DNA of 64,000 bases, taken from Chrysomallon squamiferum (lineage: Eukaryota; Mollusca; Gastropoda; Neomphalida; Peltospiridae). Of this stretch, positions 1-12,087 are shown piece by piece (the stretch's first letter is position 1; each line of letters starts with the position of its first letter). The position numbers were made by a program, and so were the translations under genes. The notes under the pieces are model-generated. The model saw only the letters and a list, made by a program, of their open reading frames with translations, searched no databases and had not been told where the DNA came from. The stretch spans positions 26,998,483 to 27,062,482 of the forward strand of contig CM022679.1 in assembly GCA_012295275.1 (NCBI GenBank), read 5' to 3'.

Positions 1-169
1 TCATAACAGATGCTTGTTAAAGAATATTTATTGAGATTGTTCTAACCAGCAAACCAGTTTATTATGTTCATAAACATCATTTTGTATTTAAATGAAATAC
101 ATAGCACACTGATACATGCAGTGGATGAATGTAGTTTGCAGTAATCATTCTGTTAATTTAACATTTAGA

Positions 170-410
170 TATAGATATATACGTAAGGTTCACACTACAC
201 AATCGATTGATTTAATTTTTTTTTTTTTTTTTTTAATAAATTTAGATGTTGCAGTATGCACAGAATTGATTTAAAATGTTTATATTATTTAATCTACATT
301 TGTCCTTAAGGATTACACACCAACAGTGGATTGATTTAACAAGTATGGGCCACAGATCCCTATGATTGATTTAACATGATTCTGTATATTCATCGTTTGT
401 TTCTGTTAAG
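170..410 (+). repeat. Degenerate copies of the following exon's acceptor in a KLHL intron
   Basis: This intron end holds about three weak copies of the acceptor plus exon start found at 411. Each has a T/AAG or TAG, a short stretch resembling GTTGCAGTNNACAG, then GATTGATTTAA (near 187, 243 and 309, with a partial copy near 350). Copies are 56-100 bp apart and strongly diverged. A poly-T run lies at about 217-234. The resemblance is visible by eye, but its significance is untested. Confidence 0.4.
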
Positions 411-608
411 GTGTTGCAGTCCACAGTGGACTGGTATACGCAGTGGGTGGGTTTAATGGGTCACTGAGAGTTAGGACCGTAGAGGTGTATGACCCACAGA
501 AAGACGCGTGGACAACGTGTCCCAGCATGGAGGCAAGACGCAGCACCCTCGGTGTCGCTGTCCTCAATGGCTGCATCTACGCTGTTGGTGGTTTTGACGG
601 ATCTACAG
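411..608 (+). CDS. KLHL2/3: Kelch-like protein (KLHL2/KLHL3 group), Kelch-blade exon; gene partial at 5' end
   Basis: This is the first visible exon of a BTB-BACK-Kelch substrate adaptor. In this family such proteins bind Cullin-3 through the BTB domain and present substrates through a six-blade Kelch propeller; KLHL2 and KLHL3 also associate with actin or target WNK kinases. The exon follows AAG and ends at a gtaaaa donor. It enters needing two bases to finish a Gly codon and leaves with one base. It encodes one full blade (AVGGFNGS, then VEVYDPQKDAW and RRSTLGVAV) and the start of the next (AVGGFDGSTG). The five exons to 3407 join in phase and end with VIDKPIL, very like the KLHL2 C-terminus. 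BTB, BACK and the first blade must lie upstream. Family assignment is strong; choosing KLHL2 over KLHL3 is not possible, since invertebrates usually have one co-orthologue. Confidence 0.93.
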
Positions 609-1004
609 GTAAAAAATTCTCTAGCAAGCATTACATACAGCTTAATATCTTGTATTAATTGCATTCAGGATATAGTTCATTCTTATATTCAGAATTGTTT
701 AAAAACTGATTTGATATAAAGGGTTTTCTCAAATGATAGTACTGCATTCAGAATTACTGCATGTAAAATGATGATCATCAGATGAAAAATTACCCCAAAA
801 ACTAAATAAGAATATAAAGAAGAAAAAAAAACATTACATGACTTGACAATCATAAAATAATTCCAATTTTAATTACCTGGAACTGTAAAATATACATATT
901 TGTATACTATTAAGGTAGTGATTTTATTTTTGTTTGTTAAAGAGATCTTAACTAGGTAAAAAAAAACCAAAAAACATTTTTTTTATTTTTTTTTATCTTG
1001 CCAG

Positions 1005-1106
1005 GGTTGGACAGTGCAGAATATTTTGACATTCGAATGGGAGAGTGGAGAATGATGGCACCAATGAGCACTAGGCGAAGTAGTGTTGGTGTTGGAATTG
1101 TTGGAG
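1005..1106 (+). CDS. KLHL2/3: KLHL2/3 Kelch exon (second visible)
   Basis: Acceptor ttgccag, donor gtatga; 102 bases, phase 1 to phase 1. It completes the blade begun with AVGGFDGSTG and contains the MxxRRSSVGVG blade motif. The residues after the glycine pair (AEYFDIRMGEW) differ from the vertebrate VEVYDP/NEW, but the conserved Trp and the Arg pair are kept. The intron sits between the two glycines of a blade, the same place as every other intron in this gene. Confidence 0.92.
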
Positions 1107-1529
1107 GTATGATGTCATTTTTAGTTCTATTATGTAAATATATATATATTTGTGGAAGGAAGGATGTATGTATGTGTTTGTGGATGTATGAATTGCTAGA
1201 TTCATGTACGTGGGTGTGTCTGCAGGTATGAGTGTTTGTGTGTGTGTACAATCCTAAATGTATTAGTATGTACAACACAAATAGAATTACAGCTTTCATA
1301 AACAGAAACAGTTATTTTTATATAACACCAGTAATATCACTGACAAATTTTGTAATGCAGTGGAGTATATGTCTGTAAGTTGTAAATACTGTCATTGTCA
1401 ATGAAGAGGGTTATTTTCATATAGCATTTGATAGTTGTATTATTTTGCAAATATTTATGTGTGAATTTTAGTCTGTCCCTCTTTTGTGATATTTTATTTT
1501 TGGTGGTATGTTATTTTCTGTTTGTGAGT

Positions 1530-1991
1530 ATGTTATTTTCAGGATATTTATTTGCTATTTGCTGTTAAAGGTAAATTTATTTTTATGGTATTTATTTGCT
1601 GTTAAAGGGTATGTTATTTTTATGGTATTTATTTGCTGTTAAAGGGTGTGTTATTTTCAGGGTATTTACTTGCTGTTGGTGGATATATTATTTTTATGGT
1701 ATTTACTTGCTGTTGGTGGATATATTATTTTTATGGTATTTACTTGCTGTTAAAGGGTGTGCTATTTTCAGGGTATTTATTTGCTGTTAGTGGATGTGTT
1801 ATTTTTGTGGTACTTACTTGCTGTTATTGGGTGTGTTATTTTCAGGGTATTTATTTGCTGTTGATGGATGTGTTATTTTCAGGGTACTTACTTAGTTAAC
1901 GGGTGTGTTATTTTCAGGGTACTTACTTGCTGTTAACGGGTGTTTTATTTTCAAGGTACTTAAGTGCTGTTAACGGGTGTGTTATTTTCAG
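1530..1991 (+). repeat. 37-bp minisatellite made of the splice acceptor plus exon start, 12 copies
   Basis: About twelve tandem units of 35-37 bp run straight into the exon at 1992. Each unit joins the intron end (TTATTTTCAG) to the first ~22 bases of the exon (GGTATTTATTTGCTGTTGGT). The exon itself is the last copy. Six upstream copies keep an intact TTTTCAG/GG acceptor, one has TTCAAG, and the rest have lost the AG (TTTATGG or TTTGTGG). Copies therefore also encode YLLAVGG-like Kelch peptide, but 37 bp shifts the frame on each repeat. Confidence 0.9.
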
Positions 1992-2120
1992 GGTATTTAT
2001 TTGCTGTTGGTGGGTATGACGGGGCCTCTAGGCAGTGTTTGAGTTCTGTGGAGTGTTACAACACACTGAGAGATATGTGGACACCAGTGGCTGACATGTC
2101 TTGTAGAAGAAGCGGAGCAG
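1992..2120 (+). CDS. KLHL2/3: KLHL2/3 Kelch exon (third visible)
   Basis: Acceptor ttttcag, donor gtgagc; 129 bases, phase 1 to phase 1. It encodes YLFAVGGYDGASRQCLSSVE, then a Cys-Tyr-Asn strand and MSCRRSGAG. The YDGASRQCL stretch is nearly identical to vertebrate KLHL2/KLHL3 and is the strongest family marker in the window. The exon start is also the seed of the minisatellite to its left, so the true acceptor is the last of a series of similar sites. Confidence 0.95.
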
Positions 2121-2314
2121 GTGAGCAGACTTGTATTATTATACAACACTTTGTATTGTACCAAACACTCACACAAAAGTTTACCTGTATAATTAAATAT
2201 TAAAGATCTGAATACATTATATAATCAAGGGTTATTAGATGCCTGACATGAAGTTTTGATAAATGATATTTCTAAGAAGAAGACAGCAGTTTTAAAAAAA
2301 GAATAATAAAAAGA

Positions 2315-2345
<31 letters not shown>

Positions 2346-2615
2346 GCATTGCCTTGAGGTATATTATTACTTATAAGCAAATAATTTTTTGAAAGTACTA
2401 AAATTAATATAAGCACCCAGTAGAACACAAAGTTGTACATTGGTACATCAAGTATAAGTCAGTGTCTATGATTGGAAATTGTGCTCCTCAATCACAAGAA
2501 AGACTTGATTCTCTGACTATCACACCTGAATGCTGAACTATAGAGATACAGCCTGGTCTTAAACTGTTACTTATTCTTGTAAAAATTAGAAATGATTAAT
2601 CCTGTTTCACTCTAG

Positions 2616-2756
2616 GTGTTGGCGTGGTTGACGAGATGCTGTATGCTGTTGGTGGCCACGATGGGCCTCTGGTACGGAAGAGTGTTGAAGTGTACCACCC
2701 TGAGATGAACACCTGGAGACAGGTAGCAGAAATGCACCTGTGTAGGAGAAATGCAG
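2616..2756 (+). CDS. KLHL2/3: KLHL2/3 Kelch exon (fourth visible)
   Basis: Acceptor cactctag, donor gtaaac; 141 bases, phase 1 to phase 1. It encodes one whole blade, LYAVGGHDGPLVRKSVEVYH, then NTWRQVAEM and CRRNAG. GHDGPLVRKSVEVY matches vertebrate KLHL2/KLHL3 almost exactly. The preceding intron (2121-2615) holds only an (AT)n run at about 2317-2344. Confidence 0.95.
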
Positions 2757-3231
2757 GTAAACTTTTACGTTATATGTTAAAAAGAGATAATTTCAGTTTC
2801 ACTCAGGGTATTTTACATTTACCTTCATCACAGTGTGTATTGAATTACAAGAACAGTGTGGTTTAATATGAAGATATGTGTATGTAGCAATGTAAATTGT
2901 AATGTATCTTGTCCTTGATAATGTTAATCATTAACTGATTGATGTGTGTGAACATTCAGATGTTAAAATACTCTGCACTGTCCACCCATGATGAGTGCAT
3001 GATATTGTTTAAGTTAGATGATCTATGTATTTTAATGTTAGTAAAATAAGATGATAGCTTGCCATGGATTGAATTAGTTCAGGTATATTTACATAAACAT
3101 TATCATATGTTAGTATGTATTAAATGTATTTGAGTGTATCTTAATATAATAGTATTTTATACTATTTTTATTATTACTGTTGTTGTTTTTTGTTGTTGTT
3201 GTTGTTAATATAGTTTGACTTTTTTCTACAG

Positions 3232-3407
3232 GAATTGTATCACATGGAGGTAAGCTGTATGTTGTGGGGGGAGATGATGGATCATCAAATCTCGGATCAG
3301 TGGAGGTTTACGATCCAAAAACAAACACATGGACTCTGTTGTCATCCAGTATGATGACTGGGCGGAGCTATGCTGGTGTGGCTGTGATTGACAAGCCAAT
3401 TTTGTAA
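3232..3407 (+). CDS. KLHL2/3: KLHL2/3 terminal Kelch exon with stop codon
   Basis: Acceptor tttctacag; 176 bases, ending in TAA at 3405-3407. It encodes the last visible blade (LYVVGGDDGSSNLGSVEVYD, NTWTLLSSSM, TGRSYAGVAVIDKPIL). The C-terminal strand that closes the propeller is present and the length fits the family, so this is the true gene end. The preceding intron (2757-3231) is plain AT-rich sequence with a TTG trinucleotide run near 3180-3206. Confidence 0.95.
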
Positions 3408-4074
3408 CATCATCAAATGTGACTGTTACAATTCCTGTGATTGGATGCTTCATGTGTATGGAAGTCTCTGATTGGCTTATCTCAACAAAATGGCTGTGAC
3501 CAAGGAATGGAGACATATTAACGTAGAAGGAACTTATTATTAAAAAAGAGACAAAGAGAAGTGAAAGATAATGTCATGGAATAGTTACCGAAGGTAATTA
3601 ATGGAAGGGCTCACTGTTTCTAATCATACATTCTATTATATAGGTAGTCAGATGAAAAAGGCAACAAAGATATAGTGTTAACATCCAGAATTAAGGAATG
3701 CATGTTTAACCATTTCTTTGCAATAGGCAGATATATCCACTCAAGGTTTTATTACTGTTAACTGCATTTACCTCATGGCCTTGAAATAAACTTAGTATAT
3801 GCTGTAACAAGCAGACACATCCCCAGGGACTACCAAACAATGTATCAGCCCAGTAGGAGTTGCAGTCTGTGGGGTAGCAATGTAGCTGTTAGTCTTGTTC
3901 ATTTTGCTGGGAGCTATTTTTAATTACGCAGTGAAAGGGTTAACTATTTTTTTTTTTTTTACGTTATTAGGTGGTAACAAACATCAGGCACTGTTTTGAC
4001 AGTGATACATTAGAGAGGAGACCCTCAGCTGCCACATAATGAAAAGCTGCCACCATATAGGAATAGGAATAGGA
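3408..4074 (+). other. KLHL2/3 3' untranslated region and downstream DNA
   Basis: No coding potential is visible. The sequence is less AT-rich than the surrounding DNA, as expected of a 3' UTR. A candidate polyadenylation hexamer AATAAA lies at 3785-3790 and another near 4726; which one is used cannot be told from sequence. Confidence 0.45.
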
Positions 4075-4290
4075 ATAGGAAAAAAATTAACGTGCTAATC
4101 AGAGCAAGCTGTTGTGAAGTACATCTGCAACGGGCACGCTTTCTGACAGGTCAGCGGGCATGTCCGTCGCAGATCCACCATATAGCAGCAAGCGATCTTT
4201 TATAAAAGACTTCCCATAGACAGAAATATATGGTTTAGGATGCACAAGTCATGAGACATTGGCAGGAATGGGGAATAGCCAATTTGATGG
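4075..4290 (+). mobile_element. Decayed SINE-like island
   Basis: The segment about 4186-4290 reads GATCTTTTATAAAAGACTTC, then CCATAGACAG, and ends with an AATGGGGAATAGCC-like stretch. This is a diverged form of the tRNA-derived SINE tail I associate with molluscan genomes (ATCTTTTATATGCACTTCCC ... ACTGGCTGGAACGAGAAATA). The preceding ~110 bases are unusually GC-rich and may belong to the same element. No target-site duplication was found. Confidence 0.35.
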
Positions 4291-5439
4291 ATAATAAAAA
4301 AACATTTCTTTTTTGTAGAATCATAAAAGCTTCCTTTGTTATTTAGAGTAAGGAAACAACATCTGTGCCATGTTCTCTAGAGATCTGTCACACAGCTGAT
4401 TTAAGAACTTGCACCTAGCTTAAGAATACTCCTATCTACATGTAGCAAGTAAGTTAAAACTTTTATCTGAATTAGAATTAGCAACAGACTTGGAGTTAGA
4501 GAAATTTAGGGTTTCTGAAGTTGGGTTTTGGTCTTCATCATCTAATGGGTTCTTTAAGAGGGAGATTGTTTGGGGGGTTTTTTTGAGACGATGGGGTTTT
4601 GGGTTGTTGTTTTTTTAGAGGGTAGTTGTTTTGGTTAGGTTTTTTTTAGTTACATGAATTGATAACAGTATTATTCTGGACCACATGTATCAGCCTTTCA
4701 CATATTCATCTTTTTTGCAAAGAATAATAAACCCCCAATGTTTGTTGTCATTCTAAAGTTAACCTTTGTGCATCACCTCAGGCTTGTACAACTGGTGTTT
4801 TTAAAGTCATCAAGTAAGAAGATGCTAAGTTACTGACATAAGTGCCAAACATCACTGTGAGGATGAAGTAACATGATGATAAATTAGGTAGACTGTAGAG
4901 ATCAAATGATAATACCACTGAGGCCAGCTTCCACTTTGAAAATTATGTGAAATCTTAGATAGTGAACCAGAAAGTTAGGGAAATACTGATACATTTTCTA
5001 ACTCTTTTGTTGTGAATGTAGTCAGTTAACTTCCTAATGTTGTGCAGATGAAGAAAAAAAACCCCACTAAATACCCTGCAATTCCTGAAAAATGTTTATG
5101 AGAAACAATTAATATGTTGGTGTTTTTTGATAAAACTTGATGTTTGATGTTTTTAGTATGAAATTGCATGCACACATTACAGCCTGAACAACATGCATAA
5201 ACAGGAATATGTGGGGTTTTACCTGTAAGTATAATTAGACAAGATACAAAATTTAACAAAACTAGAGAAATGTTGAATTTTTGTTATTTCCATGACTACT
5301 GACTTAAACTTGATCTGTGTTGCAACAGTAATAGCATTGAAAAAGCACAGAAAGTTTCATATGATCCATGAAAAATTTGACTGTCAAATGTATTCATGGG
5401 GACCAGTTAAATAAACATTTTCTTTGTGTCTGTGTCTGT
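4291..5439. other. Intergenic DNA, nothing recognised
   Basis: Moderately AT-rich sequence with short G/T-rich stretches near 4550-4650. No exon, RNA gene or complete mobile element was recognised. Confidence 0.5.
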
Positions 5440-6215
5440 TGCTGCTGCTTGAAGTGTGCAGGCTTGTCAATCAAATCAAACAGCAGCAGTTTCTTCAGTT
5501 TGAGTATGTCCATGATTTTGTCCATGATTTTGTCCATGATGTTTTTCCATGATTTTGAAAAACAGTTTTGTCTGTTTTCCTACAATTTGCCAAAGATCCC
5601 AAAGTGTCCACATGTGCCATTACAGAAAACAACTGTGGCATCAGCCACAGCAAGAAAGAATCATTTTCTTCCAACAAAGTTGGTCCTCAGGCATTTCTGC
5701 TATATCACATGGTTAAAGCTCTTGGTTGTGTTTTGTGTTCTGCCATGCATACAGTACTGCAAGAAATTGTCTTGTGTCAGAGCTTGTGAGCTTCACTGCT
5801 GTAAGTCCTTGTTTTGGTTGCCTTTCCTTTTGCTTGGATAAGCACCAGTTCTCTCAGTGTTGGTGGTGTCTGCAACTGTGATGCCATATTGTACAGGCAT
5901 TGATTCACTTGAAACAAGTTCCCAGCATTGTTTCTAATGGCAGCACCAAAATGGTCTTGTGTTTTCAAAATAGTTTTTTTTGTCATCAACCCACTCTTTC
6001 TACCTAACAGGTCTACCCATTATGGACAAAACTATTTTCTTTCAGCAGTGCCACCTTATTAGTAATTTCTCGCACCATTCTTTTCTGCATGTGAACAAAA
6101 CGCTCTAGCTTTTCTATGACAGTGTCTACATTCACTGATGATTCAGCATGGTTGGAGATGAAAATGTTTCGCTGTCACCATCCCCGAGTGATGGCTTGTT
6201 TTTCAAACCTGCAAA
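5440..6215 (-). pseudogene. Coding-like but broken island, unidentified
   Basis: This stretch is clearly less AT-rich than its flanks. On the minus strand it breaks into several protein-like pieces in different frames. One near 6020-6125 (minus frame) contains VDTVIEKLERFVHMQKRMV; another near 5780-5990 contains ILKTQDHFGAAIRNNAGNLF. Stops and frameshifts separate them and no splice sites reconcile the pieces. It could be an old retrocopied gene or part of a mobile element. I do not recognise the family. Confidence 0.25.
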
Positions 6216-7728
6216 CAATACATTTTTACACAATACCCGATTCCACATCTGAATCATAAACAGTTCATGAACACAAGATGATAAATCCTGTACTCTCTGC
6301 TAAACAGTGTAACAATAACCCACCTCTCTGACAAGTTTTACATAACCTGTGTGTACATGATGACAGGTCCCTCCATCCTCATACTATTGAGTTTGTGTGA
6401 GACTAAAAGCCCTGCATGACAGACTTTTTAATCTTGCAAGCAGATACTGAACACAAATTTTTTATTCTGCAGATATTCAATGTTGTGTTGCTGGGAGATG
6501 TAAAAAGAATATGTTTTATGTTACTGGAAATGTATAACAATCATTGTATGTTAGTGATGTGTGTGCACACACTAAAGAATTGTGATAGTGTTTATGTTTC
6601 ATGAGATTGTGCCAAGCTGTTCAAACACAAAGAAAACATTTTAGCTTGTGACAGGACCAGGTTAGTGATGCTGTGATCTTCATATTTGTTACTGCTTCAG
6701 CTCATCACATCTTTTCAGTTAACATAGTTAACCCTTTGAATGATGGGTGTATCTTCAGTATGTATGCATCGTTAATCCTAATTTTATTTCAGGATTTGAC
6801 CAGATTATTATTATTTTTTTTTTATTATTTAATTTTACTTATTTGAAGGGCTTTTTTTTTGTCATTGCTTTGCTTGATCACAAAGGTTTATTCAACAACT
6901 TTGCAAAGATGTAATTATCATTTGGGGTTTAAATGTAGGGGTACATGTTCAGATATCATTATCTGATGATGTAAAAGATATTGTTAACAAATAATCATAT
7001 GTATCCATATCTTCATTAGTTGCTTGTTCTTTTGATATATATATATATGTGTGTATGTGTTTGTATACATATATATATATATAGAGAGAGAGAGACATTA
7101 AGGGAAAAGAAATTTCAGTCACTATTTTTACATGGAAGAATGATCAAAACAAAGAAATAAGAAAACTCTAGTCTTCTTCTTAGACATTCAACAGGGCATT
7201 ACATATCTTTTTTTTTAGTTGTGTTCTATAACATAAATGTAGTCAAATAATGTTTAAATTTGCAATAGTTTTTCTTTAGCCTGATTTCATTTTATTTTAT
7301 TTATTTGTTAGGATGTGTTAAAATAATGGTGCAAACAAATACTCTGAATATATTTTGTATACTTCTAAGTGATCTTTTGTACTTACAGCCAGGCTTTGGT
7401 AATAACAAAGTAAGAGACTTAAAATAACAAACTTGTGAGGATGACATTTTCCCTTGTATTTTGATCTTAATTTCTAAAACGAAAAGTGAAAAAATCCTTG
7501 AAAGACTGAGGATACAGTAACTATTATTACGTATAGCATTTTTTTTTTATTTCTATGTATGAAATAAAATTAGAGATAAAAGAGAAAATATCATATTTTT
7601 ATTTTATTATTTGCAAAGATTGGTGTTCTTGAACTGATCAAACAAAACTTGGAAGTATGCAGGTCATTTAAAGATAATTCAGAAAGATGAACTTGAAACA
7701 GTGTTTTCATTAATTATATATATATATT

Positions 7729-7778
<50 letters not shown>

Positions 7779-7935
7779 TGTACACATAAAGAAGTGTTAA
7801 AAATAATTTTAGCTGATTAATATGTTGTTATTTAACATCATGACACTCTAAATTGTAATGTTAACCATTGCTTAGACTTTTATTTTAACTCTTATTAATT
7901 TTAACTTTTCAGATAATTATTTATTCTTTTATTTT

Positions 7936-7966
<31 letters not shown>

Positions 7967-8191
7967 TTGCTGCTAATACTTATTAAATGTTTAGGTGTGC
8001 AACTTTGTGATTGGCTGTTAAAATTTCTTACTGTTTGAAAGTCTCTTCAGATTTTCCTTTGTTTTTGTTTATTTTGTATATGTCATGGTTAATATTTTAT
8101 TGGTTTTCAATAAGCTGTAGACAAATTCTATAGTTACCAGTATTTGTAATATGACAGTACCGTCTTTTTTTCTCTTTTTTTTCAAATTCTG

Positions 8192-8230
<39 letters not shown>

Positions 8231-10759
8231 TTGAATTTTTTTTAGTTATAATTTTTTTTTTTCTCTCTCACAAATGGGACCATATAGTTTTTCATAGACA
8301 TTTTTCATTTTCAGTAATTTTCTAGAATATTTGAACAGTGGTTGAATAATACATCGATATATGTATTTTATTATTCAAACTCATAGATGTTGTGTTAAAA
8401 ATTAATTTGATTATGATAAGGTTGGAATATAGAATTAACCTGATTTCTGTGATATTTTTTAAATACTAAAAAAAAAAAAAAATAATTATAAAAAATAAAT
8501 AAGCAAATAAAAATAAAAAAAAAAAGAAAGAAAGAAAAGAAAAGAAAAATAATAATTAAAAAAAATAATAATAATAAAAACAAAATAAAGTGAAATAAAA
8601 TGAAGTATTATGAATAAAAGATATTCTAGATGATACATTTCTCATACAAAAAGATTTTTTTAACATTTTATAAATTAAACTTGACAATAATTTAAAATAA
8701 AATAAAATAAAATAATGCAAATGAAATAAGATAAAATAAAACCCAAAAGATTTATTGAATGTTAAATACAGATACAATGTCATTACAAGTAATTATTAAA
8801 CATCAAACATGCACATAATTATACATTTCACATTCAAATTTTAATTTTATCTTGGTCTGAATACACAATTACATTGAATTCTGTGATATCTTAAATACTT
8901 TATTAATGTACTGACAACATCTCCATGGCCACTACTCCAAAGGATCACATTATACATCATAAGCACAGGTCTTTTATGTGCATTTTCCCCCATTAACAGA
9001 AAAATACCGTGACTTTGTTAGCCGTAAAGGGAAATAACTCAGTTTGGACACCTAGGAGGATTGATCCCTTGAACGTCAGTTTAGAACTTTAGCTAGTTGA
9101 AGAGTGGCTTGCTGCAGTAGAGAAGACAACAAAATAGTTGTTGGCTAGTTACAGAGCAAGTGCCCTCAGATTACAAGACAAAATTGCTCTGAAAAGTGAT
9201 AAAAATATTTTATTTTTGATCTTATAAGTAGTAATAATATGTCGGTTACCAAACATTTATTACGATTAACCACAAATATCTTGCATTTATTTTTATTATT
9301 CTTCTTTTTTTTTTTTTTTTTTTATAATTTTTTTTAGTCAGATGTAATAATTCAAAATGTGATGTTAAACAAGAATAATAAGGAAATCCACTTTTATCTA
9401 ATGTTATAAAATAAAATGCAATATATTTAAGATATTGGGGTTTTTTGTTTGTTTTTTTATTTATTTATTTTGTATTATTATCATTATTATTGATTTTATT
9501 TAAATCTGCATGGGTTTAGATTTCAAAATGTGATAGTCCAATGAAAACACTATTTTATTCTAATTTTTTAATTATAATTATTATTATTACTATTTGACTT
9601 TTTCTTGTTAATTTTTACTTATTTATTTATTTACTTATTCCACAACACAGATGTGTGTCCAAATAATGGCATTAACATCTGGGTTTTATTTTCAGTGGCA
9701 TTTGAAACAAAATTAAATAGTTCAAATCTGCTTAAGTGGGGGTTTTTTTTTTTTTTTTTTTCTTTTTATCTTGGGTTTTTTTTTTTTTTTTTTGCTGACA
9801 TTAATTTTTGTAAGCTGAGCAGATTATGAAATTACAGAATGTCTATGCTTGTTGTTTTATTTTTAATATCTTTTTTATTTGTGATCGTTATATTTTTTCT
9901 TCGCTTGTTATTATTTATTGTAACAATTTGTATTTATACATTTTTTTTTGTTAATAAAAGCTTATACCTGATTTCTTTATGGTTTTTGTTTGATGCATTT
10001 ATAATGTCAGATGCAAGTTATTTTTTGAATGTAGATGCAAGAGGATTTAAAACATAAATATTCTCAAACTGGATGCCAAAAAAAAAAAAAATAAATAATA
10101 ATAATAATAATTTAAAAATACAAATGAAAATAATAATTAATAAATAAAATTTAAAAAGTGGATTTTTTTTTTTTAAATCATTTAACCGGCATGGTCTTTC
10201 CTTTCTATGTCTTTTTATCATCACATAATAATAATGATCATGATCATGATCATGATAAAATCTTACTTGTTCCAAAACAGTGAAAATACTGATAATTTCC
10301 TTGTCAGTTTGTAAATAATTTGTTTAAGTTCACTGACTTTTTAATACGAAATGGAAACGATCCAGAAATAAAACTAATTGAAAAATATACGCAATATTTA
10401 ATGCGGCCATCTTTGTTTCGTTTTACATTTTTCAGGCGGATGTAGATCTACGTTGCGCGTCATATAATTTGCATATTAATGTAATTTGCATAATCATGCT
10501 ATAAAATATTGAATACATAAGTTATATTATTTATGTTACAGCGTTTTATACATGTACAGTATATATATATATAAATGCCTGGCATACACAAATGCGATCA
10601 TTTAATGAAGCCTATTTAAATATAAATTTAAAAAAAAATAATAACTGATATTTTAAATCCATATATTACAAATACTGGCAAATATTTATTTATTTATTTA
10701 TTCATTTTAAAATATTTTGTTTTATTATTTATTTACTATGTTTTTAAAATGTTACGACC
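6216..10759. other. AT-rich intergenic DNA with microsatellites
   Basis: No gene is supported. Simple repeats include (AT)n with (GA)n near 7037-7094, (AT)n/(AC)n near 7715-7780, (ATTT)n near 8194-8232, and A- or T-rich tracts near 8469-8580 and 9740-9795. A less AT-rich patch at 8880-9180 contains an AAGGGAAATAACTC motif often seen in molluscan repeats but no definable element. Open frames here are translations of T- or A-rich tracts. Confidence 0.6.
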
Positions 10760-11066
10760 CATGGGGTCTGATATAACCAATGCAATTTCGTTCCCCTCTA
10801 GGATTATTTTGTTTCGTTTCGCCCTATATCCAGAGTGTTCAATATTTCCACATTAGCTTGCCTGCGGGTGATCAACAAGCATTCATAGCGAGTACATGGT
10901 AAATAATAACACCATTGTTTGTCAAGCGGAACCAGAGTTAATGCTTTTCATGTAAGTGTTTGTTTATCCACACCGATCAGTCCAGCTAAAATGGACATCT
11001 TGATGTAGCTGTTGGATTTAGCAGATTTCGGTTTCGTTCATGCCGCCAGTGTCACGCAGTATGAAG
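10760..11066 (+). promoter_or_regulatory. CDKL2: Probable CDKL2 promoter region and 5' exon ending at 11066
   Basis: This patch is relatively CpG-rich for the window (GTTTCG repeats, GCCGCCAGTGTCACGC). It ends at a good donor, ATGAAG/GTAAAT, at 11066/11067. Spliced to the exon at 15185 it gives a leader that reaches the kinase start. The exon's last six bases are ATG AAG and stay in frame with the kinase through the next exon, so a 14-residue N-terminal extension is possible. The transcription start is not determined; a position around 10950-10990 is a guess. Confidence 0.4.
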
Positions 11067-12087
11067 GTAAATTAATATTATTAATGTTGGGTATTTGTTA
11101 ACATCCAGACATAAATTTAAAATCAAGTTTTTATCATCAATGGCGGGATTTTCCTGTCAATTCGTTCCGAGATTTGGTAGTGATGACGTCAGAGAACGTC
11201 AGCGGTTTCTCGGTGTACCATAAAATCGTTACTTTTTACCGAACTGATTTAGACATTTTAGAGATTTTATTATTAATGAATCTATAGCGAGAGATCAGTA
11301 AATGTTCTTTATAGTTTATTTTCTACAATAATGGAGAACCTAATTTTATTAAGCAAAAATTTTTATTTAAAAAAGTATTTCTAGTACTTTGATGGTTTGA
11401 TGCATTTGGCCTACCGACATTTTCCCCGACCCAAACACGACTACCAAAAGTAAAAAAAAAAAAAAAAAAAAACAATAAAAAATATTCATTTCTGTAATGT
11501 ATGAGTTGCAACAAATTCTAATGCTTTCTTTCTGTCTTTTTGGTTTTTATTATTATTATTATTATTAATTATTATAATCCAGTTCGATGTCAAAATAAAA
11601 TCTGTATCAGTATTAACCAGCGTAGAAACACATCTTTGATTATCGACACTATCAATTTTCAACAATCTCTACTGATATATTTATTTCTTATACAACTTGC
11701 CTGATGTGTCAAACAGTGTTAAAATGTTTTCAGATGAGTTATGAGACTTAAACCTAATAAACCATATTAACAATAGAGCAACTGAGTCTACAAAGTATAA
11801 TTATGGGCCAATTTTAGGGTGCGGCCACTGAACAAATTTAAACATCTTGCCCAACCGTGTGGATCATTGCACCGATTTGTCTGTAAATTCAAAAAGGCTA
11901 TTTGCCGCAATGTGATTCAGAACAAAGAAACAACATAAACAAAACAAAACCAAAAAAAAAAAAAAAAAAAGAAACAAACAAACGATAAATAAATATATAA
12001 AAGACAAAAAGAGAAAGAGGGAGGGGGGCCTTCGAGAAAGGGCGAGGAAGCGAGGGAGTGTATATGTTTCAGAGAGACTCTAAAAAC
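11067..12087. other. First CDKL2 intron, 5' part; nothing recognised
   Basis: AT-rich intron sequence with poly-A near 11451-11472 and 11952-11971. A GC-richer stretch at 11815-11925 was not identified. Confidence 0.5.

Noticed and set aside
1596-1899. Open frames rich in Tyr/Phe/Cys as a membrane protein
   Set aside because: They are translations of the 37-bp minisatellite copied from the Kelch exon.
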